Shown here: piece after piece, positions 7,895 to 16,749 of the stretch
Layout: every line of letters begins with the position of its first letter
How positions within the stretch are numbered: position 1 is the first letter of the stretch
DNA from: Lachnospiraceae bacterium AF51-6-b8A
Lineage (GTDB): Bacteria > Bacillota > Clostridia > Lachnospirales > Lachnospiraceae
DNA length: 64,000 bases
Direction: 5' to 3'
NCBI GenBank assembly: GCA_027682585.1
Contig: JAQCZH010000001.1
Location: forward strand, 496,001 to 560,000
Notes under the pieces: generated by a model
Seen by the model: the letters and a program-made list of their open reading frames with translations, nothing else
Database searches by the model: none
Told to the model about the DNA's origin: nothing
Program-made: the position numbers and the translations under genes

Positions 7895-8509
7895 ATGAAA
7901 GAGTGGAATCAGGATCGTTTCCTGGATTGCTGGTCTAAGGAGCGGCCCAAGCTGCTTGGATTTGAACAGGAGAGGGAGGCCTCGGTGGCCGTTCCCCTGC
8001 TTGTGACAGAGGAGGGACCCGGAATTCTCTTTGAAGTCCGTTCCTCTGATCTGCAGACCCAGCCCGGTGAGATCTGTTTTCCGGGCGGTGGAATTGAGGG
8101 AAAGGAGAGTCCCGCAGAAGCTGCTCTTCGGGAGACAAAAGAGGAGCTTTTGGTCTCTGGAGACAAGATTCATCTTCTGACTCAGATCGATGGGACGCTT
8201 GGCCCCAGCGGAGCGCCCATGTGGGCTTTTTTGGTTCAACTGGAGGATTATCAGGGAACCTATTCGAAAGATGAGGTGGCTGAAGTATTTGTCCTGTCAT
8301 TGAAGGAACTTCTGGCAGCAGAGCCTGTCATGCACAGTATCGCCATGAAGCCCATCCCGGATGAGGGATTTACAGACATGATCGGACAGGAGTATCGCTG
8401 GCAGGGAAGAAGGCAGTCTATGCCCTTTTACCTTTTTGGCCGGCATTTGATCTGGGGAGCGACAGGGCGGATCCTGAAGAATTTCCTGGATCGGGTTCGC
8501 GCCATGTAA
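7895..8509 (+). CDS. Nudix hydrolase, CoA diphosphatase-like
   Basis: This 204-residue hydrolase probably cleaves CoA or related nucleotide diphosphates. The Nudix box is GGGIEGKESPAEAALRETKE followed by ELLV, matching G-x5-E-x7-R-E-x2-E-E. Just before it sits the CoA-pyrophosphatase (NudL/UPF0035) signature pattern RSSDLQTQPGEICFPGGG. It starts four bases after the DAHP synthase stop, with GGAG inside the upstream stop region, so translation is likely coupled. The substrate is a family-based inference. Confidence 0.88.
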   Translation: MKEWNQDRFLDCWSKERPKLLGFEQEREASVAVPLLVTEEGPGILFEVRSSDLQTQPGEICFPGGGIEGKESPAEAALRETKEELLVSGDKIHLLTQIDGTLGPSGAPMWAFLVQLEDYQGTYSKDEVAEVFVLSLKELLAAEPVMHSIAMKPIPDEGFTDMIGQEYRWQGRRQSMPFYLFGRHLIWGATGRILKNFLDRVRAM

Positions 8510-8675
8510 AGTCTATGACTTTTGACGTGCGCTTGGATCTCTGCGGGAGAACAGCTTTCTCACGGGTTATTATGTTGCGCTGTAGTTTTCGTTTTGTACG
8601 GTAGCTTCTACTTCGCACGGTGTTTTCAATGTTGTGTTATTTGTACTGTGGATTCAATGGAAGAAGGGGAAAAAT

Positions 8676-8918
8676 ATGTTGGTAAGTATTCTCGTCGGAG
8701 CGATCTCCGGTTGGCTGGCCGGGCTGATTATGGATTCTAAGGGAGGGGTTATTCGCAATATCATCCTGGGTCTGGTCGGTGGTGCAGTCGGCAACTGGAT
8801 TTTCAGGGTCTTGGACATCATGCCCTATTCTTTCCTGGGGCATATTGTCGTCGGCGTCGTGGGGGCAGTAGTTGTCATCTGGGTCGGCCGGCTGATCTTT
8901 GGACATAGGGGTCGCTGA
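8676..8918 (+). CDS. GlsB/YeaQ/YmgE-family small membrane protein
   Basis: This is an 80-residue, glycine-rich, three-span integral membrane protein of the transglycosylase-associated family, often stress-linked in Firmicutes. The sequence opens MLVSILVGAISGWLAGLIM, continues NIILGLVGGAVGNWIF, and ends with VVGVVGAVVVIWVGRLIFG, the expected spacing. The start at 8676 follows AAGGGG by seven bases. In-frame upstream codons from 8634 are not preceded by a good ribosome site. It stands alone. The molecular role of the family is not settled. Confidence 0.85.
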   Translation: MLVSILVGAISGWLAGLIMDSKGGVIRNIILGLVGGAVGNWIFRVLDIMPYSFLGHIVVGVVGAVVVIWVGRLIFGHRGR

Positions 8919-8948
8919 CGGGGAGCTGGTCTCCTTTGCCCCCTTTCG

Positions 8949-9026
8949 GTGGATTTTTCGGCCGGCAGGCAGCAGGATCAAAATCCACTTGGAGCCCTTC
9001 GGAGTGGAAATAAGCGTTTCACTCCA
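8949..9026. other. Two inverted repeats downstream of the GlsB gene
   Basis: The first inverted repeat has perfect 9-base arms (8949-8957 and 8980-8988) around a 22-base loop. The second, at 9001-9026, pairs GGAGTGGAAA with GTTTCACTCC. Neither is followed by a long T-run. Together they may form the 3' end structure of the GlsB transcript. Confidence 0.4.
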
Positions 9027-9065
9027 CTTTGGTTGCAAGACGGTTTTTGTAAGATTATTTTGTGA

Positions 9066-9094
9066 TTGCAGTGAATATGTCAAATGGGTATAAT
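9066..9094 (+). promoter_or_regulatory. Promoter of tRNA-Gly
   Basis: TTGCAG (9066-9071) and TATAAT (9089-9094) are separated by 17 bases and end 18 bases before the tRNA 5' end, an ideal arrangement. Confidence 0.8.
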
Positions 9095-9112
9095 ATAGCT
9101 ATCAATTGACGC

Positions 9113-9183
9113 GCAGGATTAGTACATCGGTAGTACATCAGCTTCCCAAGCTGAGGAGGCGGGTTCGACTCCCGTATCTTGCT
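9113..9183 (+). tRNA. tRNA-Gly (anticodon CCC)
   Basis: The 71-base gene folds as a full cloverleaf. The acceptor GCAGGAT pairs with ATCTTGC (one G-U), with D-stem GTAC/GTAC, anticodon stem TCAGC/GCTGA around loop TTCCCAA (anticodon at 9145-9147), and T-stem GCGGG/CCCGT around TTCGACT. The discriminator is T9183 and CCA is not encoded. It reads GGG codons. Confidence 0.93.
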
Positions 9184-9187
9184 TCGT

Positions 9188-9214
9188 AAAAGTCCCTGTT
9201 TCGGGGGCTTTTTT
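9188..9214 (+). terminator. Rho-independent terminator of tRNA-Gly
   Basis: AAAAGTCCC pairs with GGGGCTTTT around a 7-base loop, and the T-tract runs to 9214. It begins five bases after the tRNA. Confidence 0.85.
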
Positions 9215-9309
9215 GTGGTCATATTTTGGATCATTATTTAGAAATCATGTCGTTAAAGACCCGGCAATTCACCGCTGTAAAAAGAGTCCTTTTAAAATAA
9301 AAACAAGTC

Positions 9310-9338
9310 TTGACAGAAGCATCAAAGGAAGATAGTAT
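9310..9338 (+). promoter_or_regulatory. Promoter of the zinc/cadmium efflux operon
   Basis: A consensus TTGACA (9310-9315) is followed after 17 bases by TAGTAT (9333-9338). Transcription would start near 9345, directly at the edge of the palindrome at 9350. Confidence 0.8.
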
Positions 9339-9349
9339 CTAAAAATGAA

Positions 9350-9371
9350 CATATGAACAATTAATCATATG
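9350..9371. promoter_or_regulatory. Operator for the CzrA/SmtB-like repressor
   Basis: CATATGA and TCATATG form perfect 7-base arms around ACAATTAA. The dyad resembles the ATATGAA-type imperfect palindromes bound by ArsR/SmtB metal sensors, and it lies just downstream of the likely start site, where a bound repressor would block the polymerase. The repressor is encoded at the end of the same operon. Confidence 0.7.
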
Positions 9372-9425
9372 TATAGAGACGTCATTCAATTTTGATATTT
9401 CGATGCAGGAGAGGAGAGAAATTCC

Positions 9426-9644
9426 ATGAAGAAGAGCTACAAGATCGATGTTGACTGCGCCAACTGTGCCAACAAGATGGAAGAGGCAGCACAAAAAACC
9501 GATGGAGTGAAAGATGCTCTGGTCAACTTTATGCTGCTTCAGATGAAGGTGGAATTTGAAGAGGGAGCCAATCCCGCGGAGGTCATGCCGCGCGTACTGG
9601 AAAACTGCCGGAAGGTGGAGGACGACTGCGAGATTTTCTTCTGA
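9426..9644 (+). CDS. Heavy-metal-associated (HMA) domain protein
   Basis: This 72-residue ferredoxin-like HMA domain carries the metal-binding motif DCANCANKM (the usual form is GMTCxxC) near residue 10. It would carry a metal ion to the adjacent ATPase or act as its detached N-terminal domain. The C-terminal DDCEIFF adds a further cysteine and acidic residues that may help bind Zn/Cd. It is the first gene of the efflux operon, 23 bases before the ATPase start, and follows a GAGAGGAGAG ribosome site. Confidence 0.88.
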   Translation: MKKSYKIDVDCANCANKMEEAAQKTDGVKDALVNFMLLQMKVEFEEGANPAEVMPRVLENCRKVEDDCEIFF

Positions 9645-9667
9645 ACAGAGTGATGAAAGGAGCTTTC

Positions 9668-11566
9668 ATGTCCTGGTTTCGTGATCTGAATAAAAAACAG
9701 AAGAGAGCATTCAAAGAAATTGTGCTGGGCGGCCTTCTCTGGATTCTTATTTCCCTGCTTCCCTTTCCGGAGGGAATCGGGCAATACATCCAAAATGGCC
9801 TCTTCCTGATTCCCTATTTTCTCCTGGGCTGGTCGGTATTAAAGGGAGCTGCTCGAAATATTGCCAAGAGGCGGCCTTTTGATGAGGCCTTCCTCATGGC
9901 GATCGCCACCGTCGGAGCCATGGCTCTGGGCGATTTCCGCGAGGGTGTCGCGGTTATGCTCTTCTATCAGATCGGGGAGTTCTTCCAGTCTGTCGCTGTC
10001 GGCCGGAGCCGAAAGAACATCACAGCTCTCATGGATATTCGTCCGGACTACGCCAATCTGTTGCGAGAAGACGGGACGACAGTCCAGGTCGATCCGGATC
10101 AGGTAGGAGTCGGATCGACAATCACGGTAAAACCTGGGGAGAAGATTCCCATTGACGGGACGGTGATCAGGGGAAAATCCAGTCTGGATACGGCTGCTCT
10201 GACCGGAGAGTCCGCTCCAAGAGAGGTTGCGGAAGGATCAGAAGTCCTCTCAGGCTGTATCAATCAGGATGGCCTTCTGACAATCCGGACGACAAGAGAA
10301 TTTGAGGAGTCCACAGCCTCTAAGATTTTAGACCTGGTGGAGAACGCCTCCTCCCGAAAGTCCAGATCAGAGAACTTCATTTCCAAGTTCGCCCGCTATT
10401 ACACCCCGGCTGTCGTATATTCAGCCCTTGCTCTGGCATTCGGAGGCCCTGTCATTCGCCTTATTATGGGACTCAATCCCGACTGGGGCGATTGGATTTA
10501 TCGAGCCCTGACCCTTTTGGTTATTTCCTGTCCCTGTGCCATCGTTGTCTCTATTCCCCTCAGCTTCTTCGGAGGTCTGGGCGGAGCTTCTTCCTCGGGG
10601 ATTCTTATCAAGGGATCCAATTATATGGAGACCCTGTCCAAGATTAAGACCATTGTCATGGACAAGACCGGGACTATTACCAAGGGGGATTTTCAGGTCA
10701 GCGGTCTGCACCACGCGACCTTCAGCCATGAGGAAATGCTTCGTCTGGCGGCGCACGCAGAGGCCAATTCCTCTCATCCGATTTCGAAATCTCTGGAAGA
10801 AGCCTACGGCAAGCCGATTGATTTCTCGGTCATTCGAGATGTGAGAGAGATTTCAGGGCAGGGTGTGATTGCCCAGGTCGACGGACATCAGGTGGCCTGT
10901 GGAAACGGCAAACTGATGGATACCGTCGGGATCAATTTCATCGAGTGTCACTCTGTGGGATCCATTGTTCATATGGCAGTGGACGGGGCATATGCCGGCC
11001 ATATTGTGATTGCGGACCAGGTCAAGGAGTCCTCGAAAGAGGCGATTGACAAGTTAAAGAAGCTTGGGGTCAGCCGTCAGGTGATGTTGACCGGGGACAG
11101 TTGCGCTGTGGCGGAAAATATTGCAAATCAGGTTGGAATCTCCGAGGTTCGGTCCCAGCTTCTGCCCCAGGACAAGGTATCTGCCCTGGAGGATATCCTG
11201 AGCCAAAAAGAGGGGAAAGAGACAGTTGCCTTTGTGGGAGACGGGATCAATGACGCCCCGGTTTTAACCCGGGCGGATATTGGAATCGCCATGGGGGCTA
11301 TGGGGTCTGACGCCGCGATTGAGGCTGCCGATGTGGTTCTCATGGATGATGATCCCGTGAAGATTGCCAAGGCCATCCGAATTGCGAGAAAGTGCATGCG
11401 GATTGTCTATGAAAACCTGGTTTTTGCCATCGGTGTGAAGCTGACCTGCCTTGTGCTCGGCGCTCTCGGGATCGCCAATATGTGGCTGGCGATTTTCGCT
11501 GATGTGGGCGTTATGGTTATTTGCGTAATCAACGCGGTTCGGGTACTCTTTGTAAAGAAACTGTAA
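9668..11566 (+). CDS. P1B-2 type heavy-metal ATPase (Zn/Cd/Pb exporter)
   Basis: This ATP-driven membrane pump of 632 residues has no HMA domain of its own; that domain is the preceding gene. Features in order are N-terminal membrane helices, TGES of the actuator domain, the transmembrane metal site C288-P-C290 in SCPCAIVV, the phosphorylated aspartate D332 in MDKTGT, SSHPISKS of the nucleotide domain, MLTGD, and GDGINDAP. The last helices contain the K and DVG (FADVGVMV) expected of the Zn/Cd group rather than Cu pumps. The start at 9668 is set by AAAGGAG five bases upstream; a GTG at 9650 lacks a ribosome site. Zn versus Cd preference is inferred from family motifs. Confidence 0.93.
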   Translation: MSWFRDLNKKQKRAFKEIVLGGLLWILISLLPFPEGIGQYIQNGLFLIPYFLLGWSVLKGAARNIAKRRPFDEAFLMAIATVGAMALGDFREGVAVMLFYQIGEFFQSVAVGRSRKNITALMDIRPDYANLLREDGTTVQVDPDQVGVGSTITVKPGEKIPIDGTVIRGKSSLDTAALTGESAPREVAEGSEVLSGCINQDGLLTIRTTREFEESTASKILDLVENASSRKSRSENFISKFARYYTPAVVYSALALAFGGPVIRLIMGLNPDWGDWIYRALTLLVISCPCAIVVSIPLSFFGGLGGASSSGILIKGSNYMETLSKIKTIVMDKTGTITKGDFQVSGLHHATFSHEEMLRLAAHAEANSSHPISKSLEEAYGKPIDFSVIRDVREISGQGVIAQVDGHQVACGNGKLMDTVGINFIECHSVGSIVHMAVDGAYAGHIVIADQVKESSKEAIDKLKKLGVSRQVMLTGDSCAVAENIANQVGISEVRSQLLPQDKVSALEDILSQKEGKETVAFVGDGINDAPVLTRADIGIAMGAMGSDAAIEAADVVLMDDDPVKIAKAIRIARKCMRIVYENLVFAIGVKLTCLVLGALGIANMWLAIFADVGVMVICVINAVRVLFVKKL

Positions 11567-11588
11567 AAAAAGATAGGGCTCGAACAAT

Positions 11589-11888
11589 ATGAAAGCTTTT
11601 GACATCAAGGAGGAGTCTCTGCTGAGACTGGCAGAGCTCTTTAAAATCTTCGGAGACGCCACCCGTATCCGCATTCTCTGTGCTCTCAGCGAGGGTGAAA
11701 TCTGCGTGAGCGATCTGGCGGAGACCCTGTCCATGACCCAGCCGGCGATTTCCCATCAGCTGCGGATCTTAAAGAACACCCGTCTGGTCAAGGCCAGAAG
11801 AGATGGAAAACAGATCTATTATTCTCTGGCAGACGCGCATGTATCGAGCATTATAGGCACCGCCTTAGAACATGTGGAAGAGGAGTGA
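11589..11888 (+). CDS. ArsR/SmtB-family zinc-sensing repressor (CzrA-like)
   Basis: This 99-residue winged-helix repressor would release DNA on binding zinc or a similar ion. The DNA-recognition helix is TQPAISHQLRILK. The alpha-5 metal site is complete: D82, H84, H95 and E98 in D-x-H-x10-H-x2-E spacing, nearly identical to CzrA (D-x-H-x10-H-x2-H). The CadC-type paired cysteines are absent (EICVSDL has one), so cadmium/lead sensing through alpha-3 is unlikely. It is the third gene of the operon and probably controls it through the dyad at 9350-9371. Confidence 0.92.
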   Translation: MKAFDIKEESLLRLAELFKIFGDATRIRILCALSEGEICVSDLAETLSMTQPAISHQLRILKNTRLVKARRDGKQIYYSLADAHVSSIIGTALEHVEEE

Positions 11889-11891
11889 GAG

Positions 11892-13289
11892 GTGAGTCAG
11901 GAGATAAATCAGGACGGTATGGGGCAGAGTGTTTCTGCCGGAGACGAGAAGAGTGTTGATCGGAGGATTTCTGCCAAAGATGAGCAGAGTGTTGATCGAG
12001 GAATTTCTGTCACAGGCGCAGAGACTTCGGTTGAGAAAGTCTCTGTGGCCGGAGAGAAAGCGAGGCCCGGACGAAAATCCTCTGCGGCTGCAGAGGAGGC
12101 AGGCTCAGGAAAAAGGGCCTATGTTCGCACTATAGAGCAGATGATGGAGGATCCCCGGGACAAATGCCTGATCGACGTCAGAAGTCGGGAGGAGTTTGCA
12201 AAGGATACCATCGAGGGAGCCGGAAATATCTTCTGGGAGGAGGTCGTCGAAAGAAGAGAGGAACTTCCCCTGGATCGGCCAGTCTACCTCCTGTGTTATT
12301 CGGGAGAACATTCGGAGGAGGTCGCCAGAGACCTGTCAGCTCTGGGCTATGAGATCTATTCGATCGAGCACGGCTACCAGGCCTATATTCGCTATCAGCT
12401 CTCGCGATTTATGGAGGAAGAGGACAGGGTCGCCGACCGGACCAGAGAAATTGAGCGCAGCCTGATCAAGAAGTTCAAGAAAGACATCTGGTGCAAGTTC
12501 ACCAGGGCCATCAGGGAGTACGATTTGATCCGGGACGGGGATAAGATCGCCGTCTGCATCTCCGGCGGCAAGGATTCCATGATAATGGCCAAGCTCTTTC
12601 AGGAGCTCCTGCGGCATGGGAAGCAGAACTTCAGTCTGGAATTTCTGCTTATGAATCCGGGCTACAATGAGGAGAACTACCGGAGAATCACAGATAATGC
12701 CAGACTTCTGGGAATCCCTATCCGGGTATTTGACTCTTCCATCTATGATATCGTGGCCGGAGAGGAGATTGAAAATCCCTGCTACCTCTGCGCCCGCATG
12801 CGGCGTGGCCACCTCTATGCCAAGGCCAGGGAGCTGGGCTGCAATAAAATCGCCCTGGGCCACCATTTTGACGATGTGATTGAGACCATCCTGATGGGCA
12901 TGCTCTATGGCGGCCAGATTCAGACCATGATGCCCAAGGTCCACTCCACGAATTTTCAGGGGATGGAGTTGATCCGCCCCCTCTATCTGGTCCGTGAGGC
13001 GGACATTATCCACTGGGCCCGCTACAATGACCTGCGCTTTATCCTCTGCGCCTGCCGTCTGACGGATTCCTGCTCCGTTGTGGGAGGGGCAGAGACCGGG
13101 TCCAAGCGGGCCGAAATCAAAGCCCTGATCAGAGAACTCAAGAAGACCAACCCGTATGTGGAGAAGAATATTTTTCGGAGCGTGGAAAATGTCAACCTGC
13201 AGACGGTAATCGCCTACAAGGAACAGGGGGTCAAACACAGCTTTTTGGACTGGTACGAAAAAGCGGGCAGACCGGATTCGGAACCATAA
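11892..13289 (+). CDS. Rhodanese-TtcA fusion (sulfur-carrier plus PP-loop tRNA thiolase-like)
   Basis: A low-complexity leader (1-75, including a 12-residue duplication around SVDR-IS) is followed by a rhodanese domain (about 78-170) with active cysteine C135 in LCYSGEHS. Then comes a TtcA-type PP-loop ATPase (about 195-450) with SGGKDS at 224-229, CYLCARMRRG (C297, C300), ALGHHFDD, and a third cysteine cluster (C386, C388, C394) able to complete a [4Fe-4S] site. TtcA makes 2-thiocytidine in tRNA; the fused rhodanese would hand over persulfide sulfur. The GTG start lies three bases after the repressor stop, so it is probably read through from the metal operon. The exact tRNA target is unproven. 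Confidence 0.85.
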   Translation: MSQEINQDGMGQSVSAGDEKSVDRRISAKDEQSVDRGISVTGAETSVEKVSVAGEKARPGRKSSAAAEEAGSGKRAYVRTIEQMMEDPRDKCLIDVRSREEFAKDTIEGAGNIFWEEVVERREELPLDRPVYLLCYSGEHSEEVARDLSALGYEIYSIEHGYQAYIRYQLSRFMEEEDRVADRTREIERSLIKKFKKDIWCKFTRAIREYDLIRDGDKIAVCISGGKDSMIMAKLFQELLRHGKQNFSLEFLLMNPGYNEENYRRITDNARLLGIPIRVFDSSIYDIVAGEEIENPCYLCARMRRGHLYAKARELGCNKIALGHHFDDVIETILMGMLYGGQIQTMMPKVHSTNFQGMELIRPLYLVREADIIHWARYNDLRFILCACRLTDSCSVVGGAETGSKRAEIKALIRELKKTNPYVEKNIFRSVENVNLQTVIAYKEQGVKHSFLDWYEKAGRPDSEP

Positions 13290-13358
13290 TGTAAAATCAA
13301 AATCACCGGGGCATCTGCGCTGCTTATCGCAGATGTGTCGGGAAGAGAAGGGATCTGT

Positions 13359-15710
13359 ATGGCAAAACAGAAGAATCAGAAGTTGGGAAAGCTGCTGGGA
13401 TATGACCGGGAGGGGTCTGTCATCCGTCTGCACTACGAGGGTGCCGAGGCCTCGGTGGATATCCTGCGGGAGGATCTGATCAAGCTCTTTGTCGCCTATG
13501 AGAGCGAGGAGGATGAATCCTATGCTGTGGAAGAAAACCTCCATCAAGACGTGGACATCAGCCTCAGAAAGGGCAGTGGGGCCCGGGCCAGGCTGACCCT
13601 TAAGACAGGCAGACTCTCTCTTGTGATCGGAGATGATTTCACCAACGCAATTTACGATACCAAGGGAAATTTACTGGCCGCAAGCGGGGACAAGGAACTG
13701 GTCAAGCCGGCCCGCATGACCTTTGAGACGGAGGAGAAGCTGGGCGGGATCTTCGGGGCGGTTTCAGATAATAAGACCGTGATGGAGGAGGAGGGGCATG
13801 AGAACCCTTTAGAGAAGATCAGGCAGGTTCCCGCCTTCATTGTGACCAGGCAAATGCACGCAGATGAACATTTCTACGGCCTGGGCGACAAGACCGGTTT
13901 TTTGGATAAGAGGGGCTATGCCTTTGACAACTGGAATTCGGATATTCCCCAGACACACACGGAACAGGTGACAGCCACCTATAAGTCCATCCCTTTTCTC
14001 ATTGTCCGAAGGGACCAGGGAGTGCTTGGCTTCTTCTATGACAATCCCTGCCGCAGCCATATCGACCTGGGAAGAGATGACCCGGAGCTCTATTATTACC
14101 AGGCAAATGGGGGTAATCATGTGGAGTACATCCTCTACAGCCCCGATATGGTCGGCCTCGTCTCCCTCTACACGGAGCTGACCGGGCGCCAGCCCCTGCC
14201 CCAGCTGTGGACGCTCGGCTATCAGCAGTCCCGCCTGGGCTATGACTCTGCCCGCGTCTTCCGTCGGATCGCCGATCAGATGCGAGCATATCGCATCCCC
14301 TGTGATGCCATCCATTTCGATATCGACTATATGGATGGTTACCGGGTCTTTACCTGGGATAGAAAATATTATGGCGATTGTCCCCAGGAACTGCTGAAAG
14401 ACCTGCATAAAAGAGGCTTTCACGCGGTGCCGATCATCGATCCCGGGGTCAAGAAGGATCCGGGATATGCCGTCTATGATGAGGGAATCGAAGGCGATTA
14501 CTTTGCCAGGGATAGAAATGGTCAGGTCTATGTCAATGCCGTCTGGCCGGGAGATACCGTCTTCCCGGACTTCGGGCGCCGGCAAGTGCGCGACTGGTGG
14601 GCGGGAAAAGAGAAGATTCTGACGGACTGGGGATTTGACGCCACCTGGGATGACATGAATGAACCGGCTTCTTTTCGGGGTGAACTGCCGGATGACGTCT
14701 GCTTTCATCGGGAAGATCAGCCCATATCCCACGCGAAAATACATAATGTCTACGGTTATCTTATGTCCAAGGCGACCAGCCAGGGGCTGAGAAAGGCCAA
14801 TGGCAAGCGGCCCTTTGTCATCACGCGGGCCACCTATGCCGGCGGACAGAAGTACGCCACAGTCTGGACCGGGGACAACCAGTCAATCTGGTCCCATCTG
14901 CAGATGATGATTCCCCAGCTATGCAACCTTGGCCTGTCCGGATTCTCTTTGGCCGGGACGGATATCGGAGGTTTTTCCGGGGACGCCAATGGAGAGCTTA
15001 TGGCGCGGTGGATTGAGGCAGCCGTCTTTTCTCCTCTCTTTCGCAACCACTCCGCCGTATTCTGCCTCTTTCAGGAGCCCTGGCAGTTTACAAGCAGGGT
15101 TTTGGATATTTACCGGGAATATGTCGAGCTGCGCTACCGGCTCTTGCCCTATCTCTATGACCTCTGCCGGGTGACGGAGTTCACGGGTCTTCCGCTGATG
15201 CGCCCTTTGGTGCTCCACTATCCGAATGATCCCAATGTCTTTGCGATCAATGACCAGTTTCTGGTCGGCGAGGATCTGATGGCGGCTCCTGTTGTGGACC
15301 AGGGGAAGACCCGGCGCCTTGTCTATTTCCCCCAGGGAACCTGGTATGACTATTTTACCGGGACTGTCTATGAGGGAGGGTCCTATCAGGTGGTCAGCGC
15401 GGCCTTAGACCAGCTCCCCCTCTTTGCCAGAGCCGGGGCGATTATCCCCAACTGGGAAGTCATGCAGTATGTTGGGGAGAGGGAATATGACAGCCTGATT
15501 CTCAAGGTCTTCCCGGGCAGGGGCAGCTATCGCCACTATCGGGATAACGGAGAGGATTTCGACTATCGGCAGGGCAAGGTGGATATCTACGAATTTATCC
15601 AGGAGGATGGCCGGCTGATCGGGAGGCAGACTGTGAACGGATATGGTCATCCCTATGCGCATATCAGGGTCGAAGAACCCCTGGGAGGAAACAGCTACGA
15701 GCTGAAGTAG
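13359..15710 (+). CDS. Glycoside hydrolase family 31 (alpha-glucosidase type)
   Basis: This retaining alpha-glycosidase of 783 residues is probably cytosolic, as no signal peptide is seen. The N-terminal mutarotase-like domain (about 60-240) contains HFYGLGDKTG, and the barrel begins near LPQLWTLGYQQSRLGY. The nucleophile is D432 in TWDDMNEP and the acid/base is D506 in WTGDNQS. HFDIDYMDGY and LFRNHS also match the family. Subfamily specificity (maltose, isomaltose, xyloside) is not resolved. The start at 13359 follows AAGGGA by seven bases; a GTG at 13335 is in frame but lacks a ribosome site. An 8-bp hairpin (13312-13335) precedes it. It is followed 37 bases later by the AraC gene. Confidence 0.92.
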   Translation: MAKQKNQKLGKLLGYDREGSVIRLHYEGAEASVDILREDLIKLFVAYESEEDESYAVEENLHQDVDISLRKGSGARARLTLKTGRLSLVIGDDFTNAIYDTKGNLLAASGDKELVKPARMTFETEEKLGGIFGAVSDNKTVMEEEGHENPLEKIRQVPAFIVTRQMHADEHFYGLGDKTGFLDKRGYAFDNWNSDIPQTHTEQVTATYKSIPFLIVRRDQGVLGFFYDNPCRSHIDLGRDDPELYYYQANGGNHVEYILYSPDMVGLVSLYTELTGRQPLPQLWTLGYQQSRLGYDSARVFRRIADQMRAYRIPCDAIHFDIDYMDGYRVFTWDRKYYGDCPQELLKDLHKRGFHAVPIIDPGVKKDPGYAVYDEGIEGDYFARDRNGQVYVNAVWPGDTVFPDFGRRQVRDWWAGKEKILTDWGFDATWDDMNEPASFRGELPDDVCFHREDQPISHAKIHNVYGYLMSKATSQGLRKANGKRPFVITRATYAGGQKYATVWTGDNQSIWSHLQMMIPQLCNLGLSGFSLAGTDIGGFSGDANGELMARWIEAAVFSPLFRNHSAVFCLFQEPWQFTSRVLDIYREYVELRYRLLPYLYDLCRVTEFTGLPLMRPLVLHYPNDPNVFAINDQFLVGEDLMAAPVVDQGKTRRLVYFPQGTWYDYFTGTVYEGGSYQVVSAALDQLPLFARAGAIIPNWEVMQYVGEREYDSLILKVFPGRGSYRHYRDNGEDFDYRQGKVDIYEFIQEDGRLIGRQTVNGYGHPYAHIRVEEPLGGNSYELK

Positions 15711-15747
15711 AGGGATGAGGAAATACAGGTAAAGAGATTGGCTGGAG

Positions 15748-16707
15748 ATGAATGTAAAGCTTTTAAATGAATTGCGCAGGATCAGTCCGGAAGAAGAGGG
15801 GATTCTTGCGGGAAACGGACCTGATGCGGACATTTACACGAGCAGGAGGGCGGATACCGTTGATGCGGACAAGCTCCTGGAACGGGGACGTCTGATTACG
15901 GTGCGGCCGTCGACCCGCTTTGCCTACTTCCCTCCCCATCGGCACAACTATATTGAAGTGGTTTATATGTGCCAGGGCTTCACCCACCATGTGGTGGACG
16001 GGGACGATATTCTTCTCAGAGAGGGGGAGATCCTCTTTTTGTCCCAGAAGGCAAGGCAGGAACTCTTTCCGGCCGGAGAGGAGGATATCGCGGTCAACTT
16101 CATTGTCCTTCCCCAGTTCTTTGATGAGGGTCTGCGTATGCTGGGGGAGACAGAGAGTCCCCTGCGCGCTTTTCTTCTCGACGCCCTTCAGGGAAGAGGG
16201 GAGACTTCTTATCTTCACTTTCAGGTGGCGGATATTCTTCCAATTCAGAACCTGCTGGAAAATCTGATCTGGAGCCTCTGGAACCATGAGACCAACCAGA
16301 GGGCGATCAATCAGATCAGTATGGGACTGCTTTTTCTCAACCTGGTCAATTACTCTGACCGAATTGCCTTTGAGGCCTCGGACAGGGGTGCCAACCTGCA
16401 GCTTGCGGTTTTAAACTATGTGGAAGACCATTATGTCGATGGGAAATTATCCGATCTGGCAGCTATCCTGGGCTATGACCTGTTCTGGTTGTCCAAGGAG
16501 ATCAGACGGCTGACCGGCCGCAATTACACCCGTCTGATTCAGGCAAAGCGTCTGCAGCAGGCGGCTTATCTTTTGACTCAGACTTCTATGCGTGTGGACG
16601 AAATCGGCATGAAGGTGGGCTATGAAAACCAGTCCTACTTCTACCGATTATTTAAAAAGGAGTATGGAGAGACACCGAGGGCTTACCGGCTGAGTCACAG
16701 GGCATAG
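15748..16707 (+). CDS. AraC-family regulator with cupin sensor domain
   Basis: This 319-residue sugar-type transcription factor has an N-terminal cupin (about 45-130) with FPPHRHNYIEVVYMCQG, and a C-terminal double helix-turn-helix (about 215-315) ending in VGYENQSYFYRLFKKEYGETPRAYR, the canonical AraC signature. It sits between the GH31 gene and the rhamnose operon, all on one strand, so it may sense rhamnose or an oligosaccharide released by GH31. That link is inference from position only. The terminator at 16750 separates it from rhaB. Confidence 0.9.
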   Translation: MNVKLLNELRRISPEEEGILAGNGPDADIYTSRRADTVDADKLLERGRLITVRPSTRFAYFPPHRHNYIEVVYMCQGFTHHVVDGDDILLREGEILFLSQKARQELFPAGEEDIAVNFIVLPQFFDEGLRMLGETESPLRAFLLDALQGRGETSYLHFQVADILPIQNLLENLIWSLWNHETNQRAINQISMGLLFLNLVNYSDRIAFEASDRGANLQLAVLNYVEDHYVDGKLSDLAAILGYDLFWLSKEIRRLTGRNYTRLIQAKRLQQAAYLLTQTSMRVDEIGMKVGYENQSYFYRLFKKEYGETPRAYRLSHRA

Positions 16708-16749
16708 AGGGCTTCTGCTGGTCTTGTCCACATGATATTTACCCTTGAC

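Noticed and set aside
8522..8740. 72-codon frame before and into the GlsB gene
   Set aside because: It overlaps GlsB in a different frame, has no ribosome site and no recognisable content.
13312..13335. Hairpin before the GH31 gene as a terminator
   Set aside because: The stem is 8 bp with an 8-base loop and no T-run; it may only be an RNA secondary structure.
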